This document shows positions 37,501 through 45,039 of a DNA stretch of 64,000 bases, piece by piece; the first letter of the stretch is position 1; each line of letters opens with the position of its first letter. The notes below the pieces were generated by a model. That model ran no database searches. It had not been told where the DNA came from and saw only the letters and a program-made list of their open reading frames with translations. The position numbers were made by a program, and so were the translations under genes. Source of the stretch: Gemmatimonadaceae bacterium (GTDB lineage: Bacteria > Gemmatimonadota > Gemmatimonadetes > Gemmatimonadales > Gemmatimonadaceae); the NCBI GenBank assembly GCA_016720905.1, contig JADKJT010000001.1, forward strand, positions 62,001 through 126,000, in the 5' to 3' direction.

Positions 37501-38272
37501 TCATGCGCATGCCACCCATATCCGGACGCATGACCAGCTTGTAGTCGCGACGATGATCGGGGAGAATTTCGTATTGCGTAGGGCCCGTCTGTCGCACCAT
37601 TTGATTGAACGCGCGCTGCTGCGGCGGAATCGTGTCGTCGACGCTGTACGGCTTGTAGTTGGCGATGAACAGCGCCAGATGGCCGCTGCCATCGACATCG
37701 GCCATGGTCACCGTGGTCGCCCCTCGACCCACCGTGTCGAGGCCGAGATCGCGGTGCTCGCTGAAATGCCCATTCCCGTCGTTCAGGTAGATGGTGTTGG
37801 GCCCGGTGGTGGCCAGCAGTATCAAGTCGAGATCGGTGTCACCGTCGACATCGGCCAACGCCGATCCGGTGGAGCGGCGATCGCACGCGCCCACGCCGGC
37901 GCGCGTGGTGATGTCCTCGAATTGCCAGTTGCCGGCGTTGCGATAGAGTGCGCTGCAGCCTTCGGTGCGGGCCAGAAACACGTCCGGGAGTCCGTCTCCA
38001 TCCACGTCCCCCATCGACACACCGCCACCCTGCGCGAACATGCGATTGCCCAGCAGAATCTTCTCGCTGGCGGCATTCTGAAAACGGATCCCGGTCTGGC
38101 GTCCGTCCATGCGCGTGAACCCCGGCGTGCCCTTGGCCACGGTCAACTCGCGCCAACGAACCCCCGCGGACTCGTGCCAGCGTGGCGTGTCGGCTGTGCC
38201 GCACGCGTTCAGTGCGAGCATCAAGGCAATGCCCACGCCGACGCGTGTGGCAGGGGTCGTGAACGGGATCAT
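34565..38272 (-). CDS. FG-GAP/VCBS-repeat lipoprotein with ASPIC/UnbV domain (CRTAC1-like), large
   Basis: The 1,235-residue protein has lipobox ALNAC (Cys24). Two series of integrin-like FG-GAP repeats follow, one with GDVDGDGLPDVF, ADVDGDTDLDLIL and ADLDGDGDLDVV and a second after residue ~680. Each Asp-rich loop should bind Ca2+, and together they should form beta-propellers. ASPIC/UnbV-type segments occur in the middle (RLRGEAPNTQAVGARLTL) and at the C-terminus (PDGVGTQLRVV...SAGYWSQNG), an unusual double arrangement. It probably binds ligands at the surface. The start overlaps the haloperoxidase-like stop by 4 bases, so the two are one operon. Confidence 0.88.
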   Translation of the reverse strand: MIPFTTPATRVGVGIALMLALNACGTADTPRWHESAGVRWRELTVAKGTPGFTRMDGRQTGIRFQNAASEKILLGNRMFAQGGGVSMGDVDGDGLPDVFLARTEGCSALYRNAGNWQFEDITTRAGVGACDRRSTGSALADVDGDTDLDLILLATTGPNTIYLNDGNGHFSEHRDLGLDTVGRGATTVTMADVDGSGHLALFIANYKPYSVDDTIPPQQRAFNQMVRQTGPTQYEILPDHRRDYKLVMRPDMGGMRMTQRAEPDEFYANDGRGHFTRVPMTSERFRDANGAKLAEEFESFGLSAKFVDLNGDGAPDLYVANDFEDTDQLWYNDGKGNFRLADWRSQRQMSNSAMGIDVADVNGDGRPDLFETDMLSNDPRRLKTQMPTHTSLPKKIGEQELQLQFQRNALFINRGDGTFAEVSNAAGVQASGWSWGSIFMDVDLDGWQDILVANGHLWDIMDADVQEGLQNRLNDVPWRRQRWEFPALKLRNVAFRNRGDLTFEDASSAWRFGIEEDVSHGIASADLDGDGDLDVVINRLGAPALVLRNDATAARIAVRLRGEAPNTQAVGARLTLHGGAIPVQVREIVVGGLYLSHSDYAVSFAMGAADSAELVVDWRDGRRTTMPVRANRLYDITQQSASSPTTPPTPGTAAGATLFVDATSQLNGHTHVENEFDDWDRQFLLPNALSRSGPGVSWYDIDRDGAEDLIVGTGKGGRLAVFRSVAGRLVAQPTAGPVAAADFTAVLGMTSNGATSLLAGVATWEFRSEKDMIAQPAAVRIGASRGVLAATPQPAVGSHESSTGPLALGDYDGDGALDLFVGSRAMPLRYPMPASSGLFRNVNGSFVIDTANLAVLRNIGMVTSAMFADMNGDGHADLVLSRDWGALVLLFNDGHGKLLPAPDSWALAAWTSQWNGVAAGDLNGDGKMDLVATSWGRNTGSVVDSAHPLVVTYGAFGAGGEVEMLLGQPDARVNGLSPVNSFPRVRMAVAGILGRVNNFAAYADASVETVLGSALSTTQQLRVRTLDHLLFINRGDHFEAAPLPAESQWSPAFTSAIADFDGDGAEDVFLSQNFFPSVIGSPRYDQGRSLLLQGDGKGGLAPLAGQRSGLMVYGDQRGAAYADFNGDGRLDLAVSQNGDATRLFENRGATPGLRVRVKGPATNPDGVGTQLRVVYGTTMGPVREVQTSAGYWSQNGAVQVMGLSGTPTALWVRWPGGTETRMPVPPGAREVVVTR

Positions 38273-39753
38273 GGCTTCGCCACTCCGGTCGACGAACCAA
38301 CGCCGAACGCGGTCGCGACCTTCTCGCCAATGCAGCGACCGAGCGTCAAACCGCTTTCATTGCCCGACGGATAGTGAATCCCCCCGTATATCCGCGACAT
38401 CCCCGCTTCTTCACTGGCCGCCTGGAACGACGGAAACTGCCGCACTGCGTGGCCAATGGAGATGCTGGTGCTGTCAGAGAACGGTGACGCGCCAATGAGG
38501 GCCGTGATGATGGCCGCCGCCGCCGACGATTGCGTCGAGTGTCCCGCGGGATGCTCGGGAAACGGTGGGGTCGGAATGAGCGGCTCCCAGGTGGAATCGA
38601 TGACGCGCCGAATGTACGTGCGCGGTCGCAGCAGATTGTACTGATACTTGTATCCCCACGCGGCAATGAACGCGTCGGCCTGCGCCACAGCCGTGGCGAG
38701 CACCAACCGCGCCGCGGCATCGGCATCGAGATGGCGTTCGCTGATCATCTGACTGGCAATGGACAGCCAATGCCCCACCGGCGTTCCCGACTCACCGGCG
38801 TTATCGGCCCAGTAATAGGCGATGGTGCGTTGTTCCGGGGTGAGCATCCGCTTGGCATCGACCACGGCTCGCGCATTCCTGTACAGCGCCGACGCACTAT
38901 CGGTGGCATACGCCGCCGCGTCAGGAATAGGACAGGCATTCCACGCCGTCAACACAAATGGGCGCACCTCGCGCCAATAGGGTTCGGTCGCCCCCGCCAT
39001 ATTCGCCGCGGGAAGCGTCTTGGCACTCGCCGGCTTGGGACGACTCATGATCAGTCCGCGATCACTCACGTTTCCGGCACGCTGCTGATTGGCGGGATTA
39101 TCGAGGGCGACAAACTCGCTGGCGCCCGACAGGTTCTGCGTGGAGTACACGGTGGCCGGTGAATCGTTGTACCACAGTCCGTCGCCAACCGGCGGTGCGT
39201 ATGCGCGGCCGCGCGTGGCGGTAAAACCATCGGTGTTCGACCACGCGACAATGGCCAGACCAATGCGACGCCCCAACGAGTCGGAACGCGACTGCACGTC
39301 AGCGGCGACACCGTCGGCCACACGCGCGGCTTCCAGCGAATCCGCCAGACGGGTCAACTGCGCACGCGTCGTGGCCAGCCCTTCGCGCAACAGCGAGTCC
39401 AGCACCACTCGCTCGGCCGCAACGGCCACCACGGTTGCGTCGACCTCTGCCGTTCGCTTGGCACGCGGCAACGCCGGCATGCCGTGGAGCACACTGTCGA
39501 GCGGTGACATCCCGGAGTGCGACGCGGCGAAACCGCCGTACAGCGCCGCCGCCGCGTACGCGGTCAGGCGTGACGCGACCGGAGGGGAGAGCCGCTCCAC
39601 ACGAATGGCGCCATACAGCGCGTGTACCCAGGTGGACACGACACGGGGATCCGTGTCGCGCGGTCGTGTGCAGCCGCCCAGCGCGCCCAGCGCCCAGGCG
39701 GTGACGATCAACGGGAGTGACCGAGGGAAGCGACGTGGAATCAAGGGAGGCAT
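38269..39753 (-). CDS. Vanadium-dependent haloperoxidase-like (PAP2 superfamily) lipoprotein
   Basis: The ATG at 39753 gives 494 residues with a signal and GALGGC (Cys28), so it is probably a lipoprotein. The phosphatase/haloperoxidase site is visible in three parts: KYQYNLLRPR (Lys and Arg), PEHPAGHST (the PSGH-like His) and SRIYGGIHYPSG (Arg and the His that would bind vanadate). Where many members have Asp after the last His, this one has SGNESG. The activity could be halide oxidation or a phosphatase. It is translationally coupled to the FG-GAP/UnbV gene, a pairing I have seen described in Bacteroidetes-type genomes. Confidence 0.82.
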   Translation of the reverse strand: MPPLIPRRFPRSLPLIVTAWALGALGGCTRPRDTDPRVVSTWVHALYGAIRVERLSPPVASRLTAYAAAALYGGFAASHSGMSPLDSVLHGMPALPRAKRTAEVDATVVAVAAERVVLDSLLREGLATTRAQLTRLADSLEAARVADGVAADVQSRSDSLGRRIGLAIVAWSNTDGFTATRGRAYAPPVGDGLWYNDSPATVYSTQNLSGASEFVALDNPANQQRAGNVSDRGLIMSRPKPASAKTLPAANMAGATEPYWREVRPFVLTAWNACPIPDAAAYATDSASALYRNARAVVDAKRMLTPEQRTIAYYWADNAGESGTPVGHWLSIASQMISERHLDADAAARLVLATAVAQADAFIAAWGYKYQYNLLRPRTYIRRVIDSTWEPLIPTPPFPEHPAGHSTQSSAAAAIITALIGASPFSDSTSISIGHAVRQFPSFQAASEEAGMSRIYGGIHYPSGNESGLTLGRCIGEKVATAFGVGSSTGVAKP

Positions 39754-39901
39754 GCGTGGAATGATCGTCGCACAATCGCAGCCGCACAACGCGCGATGCA
39801 CCGAACCTCCGGTGACACGGGCTCCGGCTGGCCCGACCTGCACGGCCGTCATAGCTTTACAGGTCCGGACGCCACCCCTCCCTCCCGGTAGCGACCCACC
39901 C

Positions 39902-42900
39902 ATGATGATCACCAGAGTGTTCGTGCGCGCGGCAGCGGTTGTCATGGCGATCGCGCTGTTCGGATCCGCGCCGGCGCACGCTCAGGCGGGCGAGGTCCGC
40001 GGGATTGTGCGCGACAGCAGCTCCGGCCGTCCCGTGGCCGGCGCCGTGGTGTTGGCGCTCGACGCGCTCGGCGCGACGCTCGGCCGGACCATTTCCGGTG
40101 AGCGAGGCCAGTATCGCCTGACCCGTCCTGAGGCGACCATGCTGGTGCGCGCCGTGCGACTGGGCTTTCGCCCAACCACCGAGCGGTTGCCGCTGGTGCG
40201 CGCCGAAGTGATGACGGTCGATCTCACCCTGGTGAACGTACCGCGAACGTTGGAGGCGATGGACGTGACGGCGGCGCGCGGCTGCCCCTCTCGCGCCGAT
40301 CGCACCGACGCGTACGCCTTGCTGGATCAGGCCCGCGCCGGCCTGCTGGCCACGATTGTCGCCCGTGAACGACAGCCGGCCAAGCTGCACGTGCTGCGGT
40401 ACGAGCGGTATCTCGATCTGGATGGTATCGAGGTCGAGCGGCAAATCGTGCGGATGGATTCATCACGCAATGCCACCACGTCGTTCAACGCCGTGCATGA
40501 TGCGATCGATTTCGTCGATCGTGGCTTCCGGGCCGGGACGCCGGGGCAATACACCTATTTTGGCCCCGACGCCGACGTGCTGCTCGACGAGCGATTCCAG
40601 CGCGGATATTGCTTCAGCCTCGCCGCGGCCGATACCGCGCGCGCGACGCAAGTCGGTCTGCGTTTCACCGCCGCCAATCGCCGCGACGGACGCGTGGACA
40701 TCGATGGCACACTGTGGATTGATACCGCCGCCCGGTCGCTGCGCGACATCGACTTCCGGTATGTCGGCGTTGAGGCACTGGCCGAAGCGTTCAATGCCGG
40801 TGGTCGAGTGGGATTTCGCACGTTGAACAACGGCGTGCCGTTCATCGACCAGTGGTCGTTGCGACTGGTGGGCGCCCCGGACACCATGGTCACCGATGCC
40901 GGGGTCTCGTCGCAGATTTACGCCGTGCGTGAGATTGGCGGTGAACTGGCGCGCGCGCAGTGGCCCGAAGGGGCCACGTGGAACGGTCCGCTCAGCGCGC
41001 TGCATGTCACGGCGGTCACCCGCAGCGGCGAGCCCGCAGCCGGTGCAACACTCAATTTGCTGGGGACCGACTATCGCGTGACCACCGACAAGACCGGTCG
41101 TGCGACCTTCGAGTACATCCTGCCGGGGCCCTACACCGTGGTGGTGGACGACCCGCGACTGACGACGCTCGCCCTCCAGATTCCCACCGGTCGAACGCTG
41201 ACCGCTCGTCGCGCATCTTCGGCACTGGTGCGGGTCGAAGTGCCCACCGCCGAGGATTTCGTAGGGGCCATGTGCGACCGGGATGCACCCAAACCCGATG
41301 AGGCATGGCTGTTGTCCCGGGTGGTGGCCAGCGATGGGCGACCCGTGACGGGCGCCAGATGGCGCGTGAGCGAAGCGGACGGTTCACGGTGGCGCGTGGT
41401 GTCAGACAACGGACTGACGGGCTCCAACGGCCTTGTGGCCGTCTGTCGGGGTCTGGCACGGGGCACCTCCGCCGAAGTCGCCTCGTGGCGCGATCCCAAG
41501 GAGGCCGTACGGGTCCAACGGATGCTTGAGGACCCGCTGACCGTGGTGCGCGTGGCCCTGCCGACGCACGCGCCGGTTGTCGCGGCCATCAGGCGACCGG
41601 TCGCCTCAGGACCCACGGTCACGGTGGCTGGCTCAGTCAAGGACTCGGTGACCGGCGCGCTCGTTCCCGATGCTCGCGTCACGTTCCTGGGCACACCGTT
41701 TGAGGGGGCGACCGATTCATCCGGGACGTTTGTGGTGGGTGGCGTGGCGCGTGGCGAATACACCGTGGAGGTCAGCACGCCGTGGCTCGACTCCATCGGC
41801 GCGGTGTCGCGCGCCAGCGTGACGGTGTCGGAGAAGCCGTCGCCGCTGGTGTTGTTCGTGCCATCGTTGGCGGCGATTCTGTCCGCCACCTGCGGATCGC
41901 CTGATGTTTCGGCGTTTATCATTGGCCGTGTCAGTGCCAAAGGCACCGCATTGCCCGCCGGGCTTCGCGTGGTCGCCGAATGGTCAGACATCGCCGACTC
42001 CACTCGTGTGCCGCCGGATTCGCGTGCCCCGCGCGTCGCCTGGATGCAAACGCCACTCGAGGCCAACGGCACGTTCCGACTGTGCGGCGTGCCTGCGGGC
42101 ATGCGGCTGGCCCTTCGCACCGAATCCGACAGCATCAGTGCATGGGCCTCACAGCCATCGACGGTGCAATTATCCGCCGAGCGCCGATTTGCCAGAGCCG
42201 ACCTCCAGCTCGACTCCACCGTCGTCGCGTACGCGTCTTTCAGCGGCACGGTCATTTCCGATACCACCGGCGTGCCCATCGAGAATGCCGAAGTTACCAT
42301 CACCGACATTGGTCGAACGGTACTCACCAACCGGCGCGGTGGATTTCGCGTGAGCGATATTCCGCTGGGCGCCCATGTGGTGAGTGTCAAGCGCGTCGGG
42401 TATGCACCGATGATGACGACCATCGATTTCGCCGTCAATCGCGCGGTCGATCAGCGTGTGCTGCTCACTCGCGCGACCACGCTGGCCACGTTCACCGTTG
42501 GGGCCGACGGTATTCCGGCCGCCTTCGAGGAGCGCCGCAAAGCGGGCATCGGACGGTATCTGGGGCGCGAGGAACTCGACAAACAGCGTGGTCGGCGATT
42601 GGGCGATGTGCTCACCCAGGTTTCCGGCTTCGGGGCGGCGTCACAGGCCGCCGGACACGCGTGGGTGGTGGGGAAACGCGCGCCAACGCATCTGCTGCCA
42701 AACTCCCAAACGTCAACCGGACCCAATGCCAAGTCGATCGGCTGCGGCTCGGCCACGGCGGCCACCAAGGACCTTCTTGGCGCGCCGCCGCCGTGCACCT
42801 TCAGCATGGACGATTTGCGCAATCAGGGGTACTACTGCCCGACGCCATCCGACCAGGCCCAGGGCATCAGGGCCTGTGCCTGCTTCGCCCAGGTGTACCT

Positions 42901-43075
42901 GGACGACCGGCTCCTCAACACCTCGCGGCCCACCGAACCCTTCGACGCCAACAGTATTCCGGTGGAAGACATCGCCGGTGTCGAGTTCTATGCTTCGGCG
43001 GCCTCAACCCCCGGTCGCTACAGTTCGCCCAACGCCGTGTGCGGCGTGATGCTGGTCTGGACGCGGCGACGATAG
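39902..43075 (+). CDS. Large carboxypeptidase-regulatory-like surface protein with plug-like C-terminus
   Basis: The 1,057-residue exported protein has a signal peptide ending AHAQA. Four CarboxypepD_reg/Ig-like beta-sandwiches lie at about residues 32-110, 366-415, 573-640 and 778-850 (GEVRGIVRDSSSGRPVAG, VAGSVKDSVTGALVPDARV, FSGTVISDTTGVPIENAEV). Residues ~115-345 hold another region with ERYLDLDGIEVERQIV. The last ~185 residues are the plug-like module: EERRKAGIGRYLGREELD, LGDVLTQVSGFG, CACFAQVYLDD, VEFYASA and CGVMLVWTRRR, with no barrel. It is divergent from the haloperoxidase-like gene. Confidence 0.8.
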   Translation: MMITRVFVRAAAVVMAIALFGSAPAHAQAGEVRGIVRDSSSGRPVAGAVVLALDALGATLGRTISGERGQYRLTRPEATMLVRAVRLGFRPTTERLPLVRAEVMTVDLTLVNVPRTLEAMDVTAARGCPSRADRTDAYALLDQARAGLLATIVARERQPAKLHVLRYERYLDLDGIEVERQIVRMDSSRNATTSFNAVHDAIDFVDRGFRAGTPGQYTYFGPDADVLLDERFQRGYCFSLAAADTARATQVGLRFTAANRRDGRVDIDGTLWIDTAARSLRDIDFRYVGVEALAEAFNAGGRVGFRTLNNGVPFIDQWSLRLVGAPDTMVTDAGVSSQIYAVREIGGELARAQWPEGATWNGPLSALHVTAVTRSGEPAAGATLNLLGTDYRVTTDKTGRATFEYILPGPYTVVVDDPRLTTLALQIPTGRTLTARRASSALVRVEVPTAEDFVGAMCDRDAPKPDEAWLLSRVVASDGRPVTGARWRVSEADGSRWRVVSDNGLTGSNGLVAVCRGLARGTSAEVASWRDPKEAVRVQRMLEDPLTVVRVALPTHAPVVAAIRRPVASGPTVTVAGSVKDSVTGALVPDARVTFLGTPFEGATDSSGTFVVGGVARGEYTVEVSTPWLDSIGAVSRASVTVSEKPSPLVLFVPSLAAILSATCGSPDVSAFIIGRVSAKGTALPAGLRVVAEWSDIADSTRVPPDSRAPRVAWMQTPLEANGTFRLCGVPAGMRLALRTESDSISAWASQPSTVQLSAERRFARADLQLDSTVVAYASFSGTVISDTTGVPIENAEVTITDIGRTVLTNRRGGFRVSDIPLGAHVVSVKRVGYAPMMTTIDFAVNRAVDQRVLLTRATTLATFTVGADGIPAAFEERRKAGIGRYLGREELDKQRGRRLGDVLTQVSGFGAASQAAGHAWVVGKRAPTHLLPNSQTSTGPNAKSIGCGSATAATKDLLGAPPPCTFSMDDLRNQGYYCPTPSDQAQGIRACACFAQVYLDDRLLNTSRPTEPFDANSIPVEDIAGVEFYASAASTPGRYSSPNAVCGVMLVWTRRR

Positions 43076-43114
43076 ATCGCCTGCTTTCCATCATCCCTTC
43101 ATTGGAGTTTCCCC

Positions 43115-43663
43115 ATGCGTTGTGTCCTGCTGCTGTCGCTGGCTCTGTTGCCGGCGTGCGCCTCATCCTCCGGCGGCAGTGCGAGCGCCCCCAGCAGCCG
43201 ACCGGCGACGCAAACCATGGGTTCGGCCGATGTCGGATCGCTGACCGTGTCGGCCACATCAACGGCCGATGTCACCCATCTGCCCAACACCGTTGACGCC
43301 GTGTGGCGCATCCTGCCGTCGGTATTCGATTCCGTCGGCATTCCGGTCACCACCATCGATCAGGCCCGCAAGTCCATCGGCAACGCGGGGTACAAGACTC
43401 GGGCCCGACTCGGCAAGGCGCCGCTCAGTCGCTATCTGGACTGCGGCAACACACAGATCGGACCCAACGCCGATTCGTATGATGTGTTCATGAGCGTCAT
43501 CACGACGGTCAGCCCCGAAGGGGCTTCGGGTGCCATGCTCACTACTATTGTCGACGCCCAATCGCGGCCGGTCACCTACAACCAGGCGTATTCACGATGC
43601 TCGTCGAAAGGCGGTATCGAGATTCGCATTGCCGATCTCGTGAAGGCGAGGCTCGCGCGCTGA
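43115..43663 (+). CDS. Lipoprotein of unknown function
   Basis: The 182-residue product has a short signal and lipobox LLPAC, so it is a lipoprotein. A Ser/Gly/Ala-rich linker follows, then a compact domain (AVWRILPSVFDSVGIPV, GYKTRARLGKAPLSRYLDCG, SYDVFMSVITTV). Two further cysteines could form a disulfide. No family recognised. GGAG in TTGGAGTTTCCCC stands before the start. Its stop overlaps the next start by one base (TGATG), suggesting the pair works together with the surface protein upstream. Confidence 0.75.
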   Translation: MRCVLLLSLALLPACASSSGGSASAPSSRPATQTMGSADVGSLTVSATSTADVTHLPNTVDAVWRILPSVFDSVGIPVTTIDQARKSIGNAGYKTRARLGKAPLSRYLDCGNTQIGPNADSYDVFMSVITTVSPEGASGAMLTTIVDAQSRPVTYNQAYSRCSSKGGIEIRIADLVKARLAR

Positions 43664-45030
43664 TGCATCGTGTGGCGTCATCCCTGCTGGCATTGAGCAT
43701 CGCGCTGGGCTCGGCAGGTGCACAAGCCGCGTCAACCACTCGCGTGACCGTCAACGGCCTCGCGTTCGACAGCCTGCGCGGCGCACCGCTGGCCAATGCG
43801 TTCGTGATGATTGAAGGACGTTCGCGCAGCACCACCAGCGACGCCAAGGGACGCTTCAGCTTCGATACGCTGCCGCCGGGGACGTACACCTTTGCCATGC
43901 AGCACGCGGTGTTCGACAGTCTGGGGTTGTCCGGTGCGACCACGCGCGCGGTGGTGACTGATGGCAAGGCCCTGGTGACACTCGCGGTGCCGTCGTTCGC
44001 CACACTGTGGCGCGCGGTGTGCGGTGGCGTGCCGGTGCCGGTCAGCGACAGCGGACTGGTATATGGGAACATCCGCGATGCGAAGCAGCAGCGTCCGGTG
44101 GCGCAAGCCTCGGTAGAAGTGTCGTGGCTGGATCTGGTGAATCTGGGGACCAAACAGTCCAGCAATGTCACACAGCGCCGCTGGAAGAGTGAAGCGCAGG
44201 CCGATGCGCAGGGTGGCTACGCGGTGTGCGGGGTGCCGCTGCAAACGCAGCTGCGCATCCGCGCCAACTACCTGATGAATCGCACAGGGCTCATCGATCT
44301 TCCCCCCAGCAGCGATCGCGTGCGGCGGCGGGACCTCATGCTGGCCGGCACGGCACTGACCGACTCCCTGTTGCGCGGTGCGGTTGGCGGCGTCGTCACC
44401 GACGCCGACGGCAAGCCGGTGCCGGGCGCCCGCGTGATCCTTGACGACGTCAGCGAAGCGCGCACCGATGCGGACGGTCGCTTCACACTGCGCGACGCGC
44501 CCACCGGCAGTCGTCAGGTTGATGTGGCGGCCATCGGCATGTCGCCGATATCAAGTGTGGTGGATATCGCGGCCGGTGACACGGCCTTCTTTGCGGCGAC
44601 GCTGCGCACAATTACACACCTTGAAGCCCTGAATATTACGGCATCAACGACCCGTCGTCGTGCCGCCGTACTGTTCGACGAACGGCGGAAACTGGGTTTG
44701 GGTTCATTCCTCGACTCCAGCACGATCGGCCGCCGCGGCACGCTAGGGGCGGCGTTTGCCGCTGTGAAGGGCGTGACGGTGCAGACGATGTCAGGCAACG
44801 GACGACGATTCAACATCTACTTGCCTTCCACCGGCCTTGACCCGTGTCTGGCGATGTTGCTCCTGGATGGGGCGCAGCAGTTCGATCACGAGATCCTGGG
44901 GACCCTGTCCCCGGCGGACATAGCCGCTATTGAGGTGTACCCTCAGCGGCTGACGGTACCGGTCGAACTGATGAACAAGGAGATCCGATGCGGCGTGGTC
45001 GCGGTGTGGACCAAGCGCGCCTTTCGCTGA
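43663..45030 (+). CDS. Carboxypeptidase-regulatory-like surface protein with plug-like C-terminus
   Basis: The 455-residue exported protein has a signal peptide ending AGAQA. Its first beta-sandwich (VNGLAFDSLRGAPLANAFV) is followed by a middle domain with VYGNIRDAKQQRPVAQASVEV. A third, GGVVTDADGKPVPGARVIL, leads into the C-terminal plug-like module: LFDERRKLGLGSFLDSS, FAAVKGVTV, CLAMLLLDG, IEVYPQRL and CGVVAVWTK. It shares this module with the genes at 32680 and 39902. Its start overlaps the upstream lipoprotein by one base. Its stop is only 9 bases from the stop of the convergent UnbV gene. Confidence 0.8.
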   Translation: MHRVASSLLALSIALGSAGAQAASTTRVTVNGLAFDSLRGAPLANAFVMIEGRSRSTTSDAKGRFSFDTLPPGTYTFAMQHAVFDSLGLSGATTRAVVTDGKALVTLAVPSFATLWRAVCGGVPVPVSDSGLVYGNIRDAKQQRPVAQASVEVSWLDLVNLGTKQSSNVTQRRWKSEAQADAQGGYAVCGVPLQTQLRIRANYLMNRTGLIDLPPSSDRVRRRDLMLAGTALTDSLLRGAVGGVVTDADGKPVPGARVILDDVSEARTDADGRFTLRDAPTGSRQVDVAAIGMSPISSVVDIAAGDTAFFAATLRTITHLEALNITASTTRRRAAVLFDERRKLGLGSFLDSSTIGRRGTLGAAFAAVKGVTVQTMSGNGRRFNIYLPSTGLDPCLAMLLLDGAQQFDHEILGTLSPADIAAIEVYPQRLTVPVELMNKEIRCGVVAVWTKRAFR

Positions 45031-45039
45031 CCCCCTGCA

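Noticed and set aside
34565..38272. Repeated DNA inside the FG-GAP genes
   Set aside because: It reflects repeated Asp-rich protein loops (DxDGDG). The DNA is not conserved enough to be a separate repeat element.
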